NCBI RefSeq assembly: GCF_020042285.1
Contig: NZ_CP083388.1
Span: forward strand, 2,444,001 to 2,508,000
Source of the DNA: Ferruginibacter albus
Lineage (GTDB): Bacteria > Bacteroidota > Bacteroidia > Chitinophagales > Chitinophagaceae
DNA length: 64,000 bases
Direction: 5' to 3'
Position numbers and translations under genes: made by a program. The notes beneath the pieces are model-generated. The model saw nothing but the letters and a program-made list of their open reading frames with translations, ran no database searches and was not told where the DNA came from. Positions 17,830-26,528 of the stretch are shown here, piece by piece. Position 1 is the stretch's first letter; each line of letters starts with the position of its first letter.

Positions 17830-18642
17830 TTACTTCGCAAGGTCTGCATATAATTGTAAATACTCTGTTAAATCACTATCCTCTTTAAATGGCAAGGTTT
17901 TCTTTCCTTTCACTTTACTAAACTCTTCCGTTAACTTTTTATCTACCTTTTCAGCGCCAAAAGTAATGGCGTCTGCATAAGAAGCGCCGGCTCGGAATAA
18001 CGCTACGTTATTGGCATCTTTTAAAATATCCAATTCCTTTTTTCCAACATTGTCATTGATAGTTGCCAGCTTGGCAAAGTCAGTTCCCAGCTTTTCTTTA
18101 AAAGTAGTTTGCCCAATGGTATAAACAACTTTACAATTGCTGAAAACAGGTTCTTTTTTATAAGCTGTTTTAATAAACAAAGGAATCAAGCCTGTCATCC
18201 AACCACTGCAATGGATCAGATCAGGAGGCCAGCCGAATTTTTTTACGGTTTCTAAAGCACCTTTACAGAACAATACTGTTCTTAATCCATTATCATCAAA
18301 CCATTTTTCATTTTCGTCATGAAAAATAGATTTACGTTTAAAGAAATCTTCATTATCCAAAAAATACACCTGTAAGCGTGCATTGGGTAAAGATGCCACT
18401 TTAATTACCAACGGGTAGTCATCTCCTCCAATGGATACATTGATCCCGGAAAGCCTTACCACTTCATGCAGCCGATGCCTTCTTTCATTAATAACGCCAA
18501 ATCTTGGCATAATGCAACGCACTTCCATGTTGTTGTCATTTGCCTTTACAGCCAGTTTATTAATGGTTTCTGCAAATTCTGTCAGCTCCAAATAAGGCGA
18601 CATTTCGTTGGCAATAAATAAAATTCGTTTTTTTGTTGACAT
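17830..18642 (-). CDS. short glycogen/starch synthase-like protein (N-terminal GT5 domain only)
   Basis: 270 residues resembling only the N-terminal Rossmann domain of GT5 glycogen synthase: KKRILFIANEMSPYLEL at the start, RCIMPRFGVINERRHRLHEV, and LIHCSGWMTGLIPLFIKTAY. The nucleotide-sugar motif KxGGL that should follow EMSPY is replaced by ELTEF, and the whole C-terminal GT-B domain is absent. It is therefore unlikely to be a complete glycogen synthase by itself. Databases commonly label such proteins glycogen synthase. It sits between DUF4270 and divergent panC. Confidence 0.8.
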   Translation of the reverse strand: MSTKKRILFIANEMSPYLELTEFAETINKLAVKANDNNMEVRCIMPRFGVINERRHRLHEVVRLSGINVSIGGDDYPLVIKVASLPNARLQVYFLDNEDFFKRKSIFHDENEKWFDDNGLRTVLFCKGALETVKKFGWPPDLIHCSGWMTGLIPLFIKTAYKKEPVFSNCKVVYTIGQTTFKEKLGTDFAKLATINDNVGKKELDILKDANNVALFRAGASYADAITFGAEKVDKKLTEEFSKVKGKKTLPFKEDSDLTEYLQLYADLAK

Positions 18643-18754
18643 TTGTGCTTAATTGTATAGTCTGTCTTCAGGCTTAAAGAGGGCTGCAAAAGTACAGATT
18701 TTTTTCGGCAATTCAGTATTTGCCATTATTTACCGATTTTTTAGCAACAGAAAA

Positions 18755-19600
18755 ATGATATTATTTAAAACAGTTGAACAGATAACGTCCTTTCTTAAAA
18801 ACAAAAAAAATGAAGGCTGCAACATTGGTTTTGTACCTACCATGGGGGCGTTGCACCAAGGGCATATTTCGCTGGTAGCAGCAAGCAGGCTTGATAATGA
18901 TCTGACCATTTGCAGCATTTTTGTAAACCCTTCTCAGTTCAACGATCCGAAGGACCTGGAAAAATATCCTGTTACTACCGAAAAAGATATTTACATGCTG
19001 GAAAAAGCAGGTTGTGATGTGCTCTTTCTTCCACCTGTACAAGAAATATATCCTGTCTATCCTCCTGAAAAGAAACAATACGACCTGGGATACCTTGAAA
19101 CTATTCTGGAAGGTAAATTCAGACCTGGACATTTTCAGGGGGTTTGTATGGTAATGGATAGATTGCTCCACATTATTGTTACTGATAATTTATACATGGG
19201 ACAAAAAGATTACCAGCAATGTATGGTCATTAAAAGATTGATCGGTTTATTAAATTTGGATACGACACTTATCATTTGCCCTACACTCAGAGAAAATGAC
19301 AAACTGGCTATGAGTAGCAGAAACATGCGATTAACTGCTGAAGAAAGAAAACAGGCAACTGCTATATCTGAAGATCTTTTACTTATTAAAAAAAATCTTC
19401 AACCTGGCTCATTAAGCAATCTAAAAACAAAAGCTGCCACTTTTTTAGCAGATAAAAATTTCAAAATAGATTATGTAGAAATTTGCGATGCCAATGATCT
19501 ATCCATTGTAGAAAATTGGGACGGCAAAACCCCTCTTGTTGCCCTTTGCGCCGCCTTTTTAAACGAAGTGCGTTTAATTGACAATATGCCGTTAAACTAA
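18755..19600 (+). CDS. panC: pantothenate synthetase (pantoate-beta-alanine ligase)
   Basis: Joins pantoate and beta-alanine with ATP to make pantothenate, the coenzyme A precursor. From ATG 18755 the protein has 282 residues, the usual length. Motifs seen: VPTMGALHQGHISLV (HxGH nucleotide-binding), SIFVNPSQFNDPKDLEKYP, GQKDYQQCMVIKRL and MSSRNMRL. The frame extends upstream to 18653, but the extra 34 residues have no family counterpart. It is followed 42 bases later by panD, which supplies its beta-alanine. Confidence 0.95.
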   Translation: MILFKTVEQITSFLKNKKNEGCNIGFVPTMGALHQGHISLVAASRLDNDLTICSIFVNPSQFNDPKDLEKYPVTTEKDIYMLEKAGCDVLFLPPVQEIYPVYPPEKKQYDLGYLETILEGKFRPGHFQGVCMVMDRLLHIIVTDNLYMGQKDYQQCMVIKRLIGLLNLDTTLIICPTLRENDKLAMSSRNMRLTAEERKQATAISEDLLLIKKNLQPGSLSNLKTKAATFLADKNFKIDYVEICDANDLSIVENWDGKTPLVALCAAFLNEVRLIDNMPLN

Positions 19601-19627
19601 TTCTACCTGCAAATTGTTATTAGTTAT

Positions 19628-19635
19628 TAATTTTG
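19628..19635 (+). promoter_or_regulatory. -7 box candidate before panD
   Basis: TAATTTTG matches TANNTTTG exactly, eight bases before the panD ATG. No well-spaced TTTG upstream element is visible, so panD may be served by this promoter, by read-through from panC, or both. Confidence 0.35.
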
Positions 19636-19642
19636 CAGCGAA

Positions 19643-19987
19643 ATGATAATAGAAATCCTGAAATCGAAAATACACCGGGCTGTTGTTACAGAGGCAAACC
19701 TGAATTATGTAGGCAGTTGCACCATTGATGAAGACTTAATGGAGGCTGCTAACTTAATTGAATTTGAAAAAATACAAGTGGTAAGCATTAATACAGGCGC
19801 CCGGCTGGAAACCTACGTTATTAAAGGCAAACGTGGATCGGGTGTTATTTGCATGAATGGCCCGGCTGCCCGACAAATTATTGCAGGCGATATTGTAGTA
19901 ATTATGAGCTATGCCTCCATGAGCTTTGAAGAAGCAAAAAAATTCAAACCTACTTTAGTGTTTCCCAAAGAAAATAATAAGTTATAG
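19643..19987 (+). CDS. panD: aspartate 1-decarboxylase
   Basis: Pyruvoyl-dependent enzyme converting L-aspartate to beta-alanine for pantothenate synthesis. It is made as a 114-residue proenzyme that cleaves itself between Gly24 and Ser25 (YVGSCTID) to form the pyruvoyl group. The conserved [12 protein letters not shown] and GAAARQ-like [12 protein letters not shown] segments are present. Placed directly after panC, consistent with a two-gene vitamin B5 unit. Confidence 0.96.
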   Translation: MIIEILKSKIHRAVVTEANLNYVGSCTIDEDLMEAANLIEFEKIQVVSINTGARLETYVIKGKRGSGVICMNGPAARQIIAGDIVVIMSYASMSFEEAKKFKPTLVFPKENNKL

Positions 19988-20069
19988 TTAAGAATAAAGT
20001 AAGAATAATTAACCAGGAGAATTTGTAATTTGACATTTATAATTTGTTATTTGTAATTTGTAGCCTGAT

Positions 20070-21083
20070 ATGAACAAACGGTTACGCACAATCCTTAATT
20101 ACACTTTATTTTTAGGCATAGGTGTTTTTTTAGTTTGGTGGCAGTTTCATAAAATGACGAATGCTGAACTTGAAAAATTCAAGTTTGCCTTAAGCAATGC
20201 CAACTACTGGCTCATCATTCCCGTAATTATCATGGCTATCTCAGCTCATATCAGCCGGGCCATGCGCTGGAAAATCCTTATACACCCACTCGGTTATAAT
20301 CCCTCTTTGTTCAATACTTTCAGCTGTGTAATGTCAGGATACCTGGCCAATTCATTTTTACCAAGATTTGGAGAAATATTGCGATGCACATTATTAGCCC
20401 GCTATGAAAAAATCCCTGCTGAAAAATTATTAGGCACCATCGTTTTTGAAAGAATATTTGATCTGTTATGTTACCTGATCTTTATTGGATTAACCATACT
20501 GATTCAATTTAAGCTGGTAGGAAGCTTTATTGAAGAAAGCCTAGAGAATTTTATACACAGCAGCAGTGCAGAAATAGCATTGATAAAAATTATTATTGCA
20601 ATTGTTGTGTTAATACTGGTAATAATTTTTATCCGCCGGTTCTTTAAAAAAAACAGTACCTCTCCTATTGCTGTACGTTTACGCAATTTCTTTACCGGCT
20701 TATCCGAAGGTATTACCACCGTAAAAAAAATGAAACAACGGCGCTGGTTCCTGGCACATACTTTTTTTATTTGGACAATGTATCTTTTGCAGATATATGT
20801 AGGTTTCAATGCAATCAAAGAAGTTTCTCACCTGGGGTTAGATGCTGCTTGTTCCGTACTTACATTGGCAACCATCGCTATGATCGTAATGCCGGGTGGC
20901 TTAGGCGCTTTTCCCAAAGCTGTAGCCTGGGTGTTATTGTTATATTCAATCGAGGAACCAATTGGTGAAGCATTTGGATTTTTAATGTGGGGCGTGACCA
21001 CTTTCATAGTGTTATTGTTTGGCATCATCTTTTCCGTATTAATGTATTACGTCAACAAAAAAAAGCAGGATGCAATCAGCTAA
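20070..21083 (+). CDS. lysylphosphatidylglycerol synthase TM-region / UPF0104 flippase-like protein
   Basis: Multi-pass inner-membrane protein of 337 residues with about eight helices, matching the flippase-like half of MprF-type proteins and stand-alone UPF0104 members. Recognisable parts are SRAMRWKILIHPLGY, GYLANSFLPRFGEILRCTLLARYE, FERIFDLLCY and the late MIVMPGGLGAFP. The catalytic lysyl-transferase domain is absent. Its last 14 bases overlap rfaE2, so the two are translated together, suggesting a lipid or glycan envelope role. Confidence 0.87.
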   Translation: MNKRLRTILNYTLFLGIGVFLVWWQFHKMTNAELEKFKFALSNANYWLIIPVIIMAISAHISRAMRWKILIHPLGYNPSLFNTFSCVMSGYLANSFLPRFGEILRCTLLARYEKIPAEKLLGTIVFERIFDLLCYLIFIGLTILIQFKLVGSFIEESLENFIHSSSAEIALIKIIIAIVVLILVIIFIRRFFKKNSTSPIAVRLRNFFTGLSEGITTVKKMKQRRWFLAHTFFIWTMYLLQIYVGFNAIKEVSHLGLDAACSVLTLATIAMIVMPGGLGAFPKAVAWVLLLYSIEEPIGEAFGFLMWGVTTFIVLLFGIIFSVLMYYVNKKKQDAIS

Positions 21084-21558
21084 ATATATTGGCGATAAGA
21101 TCTTTACGATTGAATCTATTCAGCACCAAATAAACCGCTGGCGCTTACTTAATAAAAAGATCGTTTTTACAAATGGGGTGTTTGATATCTTACACGAAGG
21201 ACATATTGCATCGTTAACAGAAGCGGCCACTTACGGTGATGTATTAATTGTAGGCTTAAATGCCGATGCTTCCGTCAAACGACTAAAAGGAGAAACAAGA
21301 CCTGTAAACAATCAACATTCAAGAGCGATCTTATTATCCTCTTTAATAATGACAGATGCTATTGTTGTATTTGAAGAAGACACCCCTCTTGATCTTATTA
21401 AATCTATTCTACCTGATATATTGGTAAAAGGTGGTGATTATACCGTTGAACAAATTGCCGGCGCAAAAGAAGTGATTGCCAATGGCGGAGAAGTAAAGAT
21501 AGTACCCATAGTAGAAGGATTTTCTACAACCGGAATTATAGAGAGGATGAAGAAATAA
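21070..21558 (+). CDS. rfaE2: D-glycero-beta-D-manno-heptose 1-phosphate adenylyltransferase
   Basis: Nucleotidyltransferase that activates heptose-1-phosphate with ATP to ADP-heptose for LPS core synthesis. It is the stand-alone C-terminal half of E. coli HldE: FTNGVFDILHEGHIASL (HxGH motif), GLNADASVKRLKG, RPVNNQHSRAILL, DILVKGGDY and the C-terminal STTGIIERM. The partner kinase is not in the window. It overlaps the upstream flippase-like gene by 14 bases. The closely related glycerol-3-phosphate cytidylyltransferases are less likely because of the VKGGDY and STTGIIE segments. Confidence 0.92.
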   Translation: MQSAKYIGDKIFTIESIQHQINRWRLLNKKIVFTNGVFDILHEGHIASLTEAATYGDVLIVGLNADASVKRLKGETRPVNNQHSRAILLSSLIMTDAIVVFEEDTPLDLIKSILPDILVKGGDYTVEQIAGAKEVIANGGEVKIVPIVEGFSTTGIIERMKK

Positions 21559-21655
21559 TTTATTTCATTTATTGGGCAAAGAAGAAGAACATCTCGAAAA
21601 ACGAAAGAGATAGTTGGATTTTTTAAATGTGCAATAGCATAACATCACTTAATTC

Positions 21656-21663
21656 TAATTTTG
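21656..21663 (+). promoter_or_regulatory. -7 box candidate for the 21701 gene
   Basis: TAATTTTG, an exact TANNTTTG match, 37 bases upstream of the ATG at 21701. No clear TTTG at the expected upstream spacing. Confidence 0.3.
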
Positions 21664-21700
21664 TAGTTTTGATCTTAAAAGAAAGAATATCCTATTTTGA

Positions 21701-22996
21701 ATGAAACAGCTGAAATTTTTCCTTTTTTCTGTTATTATATCTTCTACAGGTTTAGGCCAAACTCCAATTGATCTTATACGAAAGAATGTTGATAGCTTAC
21801 CTAATTTATCGCCCATTTTCGATGCTTTACAAAAGGCAGACAATAGCTCGGATCTTCGCATTAAAAACTTAAGCCCTTATTTTACCATTCAAGTAGATTC
21901 ATCTTTAAAATATCAGTTAGAGATCAATAAAGATCCTTCTCAGTATTTTTTCTTTTTAAGAAACCAACCTGTCGGACTAAAAATAAACAAGGATAATGGG
22001 CTTATAACTGCCAGGATAGACAAATCCTATTTTTTATCCGGTCGCTTAAAATATAATTATGAATACAAAGTCGGAGTATGTGTACAAAACCTGAATGACC
22101 CTACAGACAAAATAGATACGTCTTTTACGATATTATTTTACAGTACAGAGATAATACCTTCTACTCTAAAGCCAACAGTAACTAAAAGCCTTATGGTAGA
22201 TGAGGGTGATACAGTACGTTTTAAAATACAATGCGATAATGGAAGCTTCCCAATTGCTGCTATCACCTATATAAGCAATTATCCCATCAGGTCGCTAACA
22301 CCTATAACAACTTGTGGCAGTGATTTTACATGGTATGCACCATATGATTTTGTAAAAGAAAATGATAAAGACAAACAACGTAAAGTTGATCTGTATTTTA
22401 TTGGCACCAACGAATTTCATGCTTCCGATACAGCTCATATAGAAATGACCGTAAAACAAAGTATCAATTATCCCCAACAGGTATTAGAGTTTCAAACACT
22501 ACAAGAGGATATAAAAACATATGTAGTTCAGTTAAAAGCAAGCTTTCGATTAGTTGATAAGAAAATAAAAAAGGTAAAGAAAACAAGAATATGTTTCGAT
22601 CTTGCTTCTGCATCAACCGCATTAGGAGGAACTGTTTTTTCATCCATGCCCGGCTCTAATCAAAAAACGGTAGGCGCCATTTTGCCAAGTGTTGGTGTGG
22701 CGTTGGTACCTGTAAAAGAAGCGGTGGCTCCGGGTAATTCTTATGATCAAAATGTTGCAACACTTATCCGCAGCAGTATTAAACGACTGGAATATCTTTT
22801 AACGCAAAATACGTTGGTAGGTCCTCACGATCCAGACATTATCAATAAATGCGGAAAACTTAAAGAGGAATTAAAACAAACACAAATTCAACTCATCGAT
22901 ATCCCTATTGCCGAAGAAACACCGGATGAAAAAGAGGTGGATGACTACTTCAACAATCCTGAAGTAAATAAAAAATATAGGGTCAAGAAAAAATAA
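21701..22996 (+). CDS. hypothetical exported protein
   Basis: 431 residues with a signal peptide ending GLGQ (cleavage before Gln predicted). Residues about 45-250 look like two or three Ig-like or cadherin-like beta domains (YEYKVGVCVQNLND, MVDEGDTVRFKIQCD). The C-terminal third is helical and charged. It includes DQNVATLIRSSIKRLEYLLTQ and a Lys-rich end, which may bind a surface polymer or a partner. I do not recognise a family. It is a lone gene, convergent with the membrane protein that follows. Confidence 0.7.
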   Translation: MKQLKFFLFSVIISSTGLGQTPIDLIRKNVDSLPNLSPIFDALQKADNSSDLRIKNLSPYFTIQVDSSLKYQLEINKDPSQYFFFLRNQPVGLKINKDNGLITARIDKSYFLSGRLKYNYEYKVGVCVQNLNDPTDKIDTSFTILFYSTEIIPSTLKPTVTKSLMVDEGDTVRFKIQCDNGSFPIAAITYISNYPIRSLTPITTCGSDFTWYAPYDFVKENDKDKQRKVDLYFIGTNEFHASDTAHIEMTVKQSINYPQQVLEFQTLQEDIKTYVVQLKASFRLVDKKIKKVKKTRICFDLASASTALGGTVFSSMPGSNQKTVGAILPSVGVALVPVKEAVAPGNSYDQNVATLIRSSIKRLEYLLTQNTLVGPHDPDIINKCGKLKEELKQTQIQLIDIPIAEETPDEKEVDDYFNNPEVNKKYRVKKK

Positions 22997-23007
22997 ATGC
23001 TTAAAAT

Positions 23008-24114
23008 TTATTTCTTAGCCATTGCTACCTTAGGAGCAAACCCGGTTTTTCGTATGCTCCACAACTCTTTTCCTATACCTGTTATAGAAACCATGTTCAA
23101 TGGAAACTCTAACAATACATGGCAAAAACTTAAAAAGAACAACCAGTTTAGTCCTAATGAATAATTTATGCCATAAAGTATTAAAGAGGCTACCCACAAA
23201 ATGATCACACCAACAAATCTTGCTTTAGGAACTTTATGCCAGCGAATAATTTCTGTTTTGCTGAACCAGTTCAGATAGTGATACGTATAAGCAAACGCTA
23301 TAAAACGCATTAGTAAGATGCCCGTAGAGGAATGAAAAACAAGATTAGCTGCATTGCCGTAATCCATTGCAACGTTGCCGTTTTCATAATATAACAAATT
23401 TCCATGGGCATCTTTCAATTGATGAAAGGCTCCAAAGAAATGATCCAATACTTCTACGTTTAAACTAAAGAAGCCATCAGAGTCTGTTGTTTTACCGTAC
23501 GCATTCATTCCGTATTCAGTTACCGGAACAAACGTTTTATCTCTAAATAAAAAGAAAAGTACAAAGGGGCAAAGCACAAAAACTATAAATGACCAAACAC
23601 CCGAAGAACTACGAGCCTTCAATGCTCCATACAAAATAAAAAAGCCGGTAAACACATACACATGTACCAAAGTTGGCAATAACGCTCCTATAAAAAACGT
23701 AAAGCCGTCCCTGGCATCAGGTTGAAAAATGGCGTTTGAAATAAGCAAAACAAACAACAGCCCGAATATTTTAAAGAAAACATTTTGTACAAACACCATC
23801 AATAAAGAGCCTGCCAATGCAACAAAAATTATTTTATTTCCAAACTCACTGCTAAGCGGCAGATTAATACCCAATTTATGTGCTATTGCTTCTAACGCAA
23901 TAAGTGCTCCTATGATCCAGAGAATAACATGATCGTGTTTACCTTTTGTAAAATATTGCCTGTCGTGCAGCCAGCTTATTTCAGTAAGATAATGTAAGGG
24001 TCCCATGAAGGCGTAGGCAAATAAAAAAACTTCAAATGGCATGATGAATGCAGCTACACAGCTTAGCAACATCAAACCAATATTTAAAACATTTATACGG
24101 GTATCTTTTGTCAT
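23008..24114 (-). CDS. polytopic membrane protein rich in histidine, function unknown
   Basis: 368 residues with about nine to ten predicted membrane helices. Histidines cluster at helix ends: GPLHYLTEISWLHDRQYF (about residues 38-55), DHVILW, DHFFGAFHQLKDAHG, AYTYHYLNWFSKTEIIRWHK and SFCHVLLEFP. This layout is reminiscent of membrane-bound metal (di-iron) enzymes such as Brp/Blh carotene oxygenases, but I cannot align a full motif and leave it unnamed. It is single-gene, convergent with the 21701 gene (11 bases between stops) and divergent from ppk1. Confidence 0.7.
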   Translation of the reverse strand: MTKDTRINVLNIGLMLLSCVAAFIMPFEVFLFAYAFMGPLHYLTEISWLHDRQYFTKGKHDHVILWIIGALIALEAIAHKLGINLPLSSEFGNKIIFVALAGSLLMVFVQNVFFKIFGLLFVLLISNAIFQPDARDGFTFFIGALLPTLVHVYVFTGFFILYGALKARSSSGVWSFIVFVLCPFVLFFLFRDKTFVPVTEYGMNAYGKTTDSDGFFSLNVEVLDHFFGAFHQLKDAHGNLLYYENGNVAMDYGNAANLVFHSSTGILLMRFIAFAYTYHYLNWFSKTEIIRWHKVPKARFVGVIILWVASLILYGINYSLGLNWLFFLSFCHVLLEFPLNMVSITGIGKELWSIRKTGFAPKVAMAKK

Positions 24115-24255
24115 GGCAAAATTTTTCGATAGGCAAGTTACTTAATTATTATGGTGTATAAAAAGCATACACATTCAAACAGCATTTATTTTAAGTAAAA
24201 ATTAATATTGCTTTCTTTAGTAAAAATTGCATATTGCGTTTCAGCAAGGATAAAA

Positions 24256-26343
24256 ATGCACAAAAGAAAAACAATCGCCAGAGATATAAGCTGGCTTTCC
24301 TTTAATGGGCGGGTATTACAAGAAGCTGCCGACACCAACGTACCATTACGTGAACGTATCAAGTTCATGGGTATTTTCTCCAATAATTTGGATGAATTCT
24401 TTCGTGTTCGTGTTGCCACATTAAAACGGCTTACTGAAGTAGGTAATAAAAAGAATATGTACCTCGATATTCCACCGGAATTGATACTGGAGGAAATACA
24501 GGAAAAAGTAATTGAACAGCAGCAGGTATTTGAAAATACATGGAATGATATTTTTCGTGAGTTGAAAAAACAAAAGATATTTCTCATTACTGAAAAGCAA
24601 TTAACTAAAGAACAGCAAAAGTTTGTTACCAATTATTTTAATGAAGAGGTGCGCACAAACATTGTTCCGTTGATGATCGAAAGCATACAATCCTTCCCTA
24701 CACTGAACGATAAGTCTATTTATCTTGCCTGCAAACTTTCTAAAGCGGATAAAAGTATTCCGCAAAAATTTGCGTTGGTAGCGGTTCCATCGAGAAGATT
24801 ATCTCGTTTTTTGATACTGCCATCCAAACCCGGCGAACATCATATTATCTTATTGGAAGATGTAGTACGCTTTTGTTTGCCTTATCTTTTTTCATTTTTT
24901 GGGTACGATGTTTTTTCATCTTATATCATTAAAGTAACCCGTGATGCGGAGATAGATATTGATAATGACATCTCCACCTCTCTTATCCAAAAAATAGAAA
25001 AAGGAATTAAAAGTCGCAGAAAAGGCAAACCCGTACGTTTTGTTTTTGATAAAGAGATCGATGCCTCCTTACTAACGTACCTGGTTAAACGCTTAGGGCT
25101 ATCGCAAAAAGACAATTTGATCGCCGGTGGCCGTATTCATAATTTTAAAGATTTTATTGACTTTCCGGAGGCTGTTTTTGAACAAAAGAATCCTCGGAAA
25201 AGACCGTTCATACATCCTGCACTAAGAAGCGCTCAACGTATTACGGATATAGTTTTGGAGAAAGATATTTTGCTGAACTTTCCTTATCATTCCTTTGACA
25301 GCGTTACCGATCTTTTGCGTGAAGCCGCCATTGACCCTGAAGTGACGAGCATTAAAATAACCTGTTATCGTTTAGCACCCCGTTCTAAAGTTATTAATGC
25401 GCTAACCAATGCTGTTCGTAACGGAAAAGAAGTAACTGTAGTATTGGAATTAAGAGCCCGTTTTGACGAAGAAGCAAACCTACAATGGAAAGAGGAACTG
25501 GAAGAAGAAGGCGTAAAAGTATTGCTGGGAGTGCATGACCTGAAAGTACATGCCAAGCTTTGTTTAATTAAAAAGAGAGTTAACAATCGCACCGTTCATT
25601 ATGGCTTTGTAAGCACAGGCAATTTAAATGAACGAACTTCTAAAATATATGCCGACCATTGTTTGCTTACATCCGACAGAAATATAATGGCAGATGTGAA
25701 CCGCATCTTTAATTACCTGGAGCAGCCTAAAGAAAGAATGGACCTGTTAAGATCCTGTAAAACATTATTGGTCTGCCCTACTTCCATGCGCAGGCAGTTA
25801 ACCGATCTTTTAGATAAAGAAATAAAAGCAGCGAAAGCCAAAAAGCCTGCTGCCATTACGCTTAAGCTAAATTCTTTAAGTGATCTAAGCCTTATTGAGA
25901 AATTGTACGAAGCTGCAAAAGCAGGTGTAGAAATAAAAATGATCATACGTGGCATTTGCTGCATGTTTACGTCAAATAAACGTTTTAAAATTCCTGTGCA
26001 GGCCCTTAGCATTATTGATGAATACCTGGAGCATGCACGCATCCTTATCTTTCATAATAACGGGAAAGAAAAAGTATTTATTTCATCTGCAGATTGGATG
26101 GTTCGCAATCTCGACCACCGCGTAGAAGCTGCCTGTCCCATTTTTGAGAAAGAGATCAGGGATGAATTAAAGGATATTCTACAAATTCAGCTTTCCGACA
26201 ATATAAAGGCCCGCATACTGGACAATGATCTTAACAATCAATATGTAAATCCGCGTAACAAAAAGAAGGTTCGCAGCCAGGTAGAAACCTACAATTATCT
26301 TCATCGAAAATTATCCACATCAACTTCGATTGATAGTCGTTAG
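24256..26343 (+). CDS. ppk1: polyphosphate kinase 1
   Basis: Reversibly polymerises the gamma-phosphate of ATP into inorganic polyphosphate. The 695-residue protein from ATG 24256 has all four PPK1 domains. The N domain starts ISWLSFNGRVLQEAAD and contains NNLDEFFRVRVATLKR. Phosphohistidine-type motif LKVHAKLCLI places the autophosphorylated His at residue 432. SRNLDHRVE-like NLDHRVEAACPI lies near the C-terminus. The start at 24208 would add 16 atypical residues. It is followed 185 bases later by ppx. Confidence 0.96.
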   Translation: MHKRKTIARDISWLSFNGRVLQEAADTNVPLRERIKFMGIFSNNLDEFFRVRVATLKRLTEVGNKKNMYLDIPPELILEEIQEKVIEQQQVFENTWNDIFRELKKQKIFLITEKQLTKEQQKFVTNYFNEEVRTNIVPLMIESIQSFPTLNDKSIYLACKLSKADKSIPQKFALVAVPSRRLSRFLILPSKPGEHHIILLEDVVRFCLPYLFSFFGYDVFSSYIIKVTRDAEIDIDNDISTSLIQKIEKGIKSRRKGKPVRFVFDKEIDASLLTYLVKRLGLSQKDNLIAGGRIHNFKDFIDFPEAVFEQKNPRKRPFIHPALRSAQRITDIVLEKDILLNFPYHSFDSVTDLLREAAIDPEVTSIKITCYRLAPRSKVINALTNAVRNGKEVTVVLELRARFDEEANLQWKEELEEEGVKVLLGVHDLKVHAKLCLIKKRVNNRTVHYGFVSTGNLNERTSKIYADHCLLTSDRNIMADVNRIFNYLEQPKERMDLLRSCKTLLVCPTSMRRQLTDLLDKEIKAAKAKKPAAITLKLNSLSDLSLIEKLYEAAKAGVEIKMIIRGICCMFTSNKRFKIPVQALSIIDEYLEHARILIFHNNGKEKVFISSADWMVRNLDHRVEAACPIFEKEIRDELKDILQIQLSDNIKARILDNDLNNQYVNPRNKKKVRSQVETYNYLHRKLSTSTSIDSR

Positions 26344-26528
26344 CCTCTAGTCATTAGTTCATAGTATTATATTTGTGCTGTTGATTTTTTTGGGAACAAG
26401 CATTGATACCGCTACCAGCATTGTTGTGTCACTCACTTGTACTTTTTTGTTCTTTATTCATCACCTTTAGAACACATCAACAAATAAAATCACAAGGTTA
26501 TTAAACAACTAAACTACTAAACCCATTT
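26344..26528 (+). promoter_or_regulatory. long leader between ppk1 and ppx with a -7 box candidate
   Basis: TATATTTG at 26368-26375 is an exact -7 match. If used, it gives a leader of about 145 bases before the GTG of ppx. The leader contains a T-rich centre (26446-26456) but no hairpin I can call with confidence. It suggests ppx has its own promoter and does not depend only on ppk1 transcription. Confidence 0.3.

Noticed and set aside
18653..18754. N-terminal extension of PanC
   Set aside because: 34 added residues have no counterpart in the family; the start at 18755 gives standard length.
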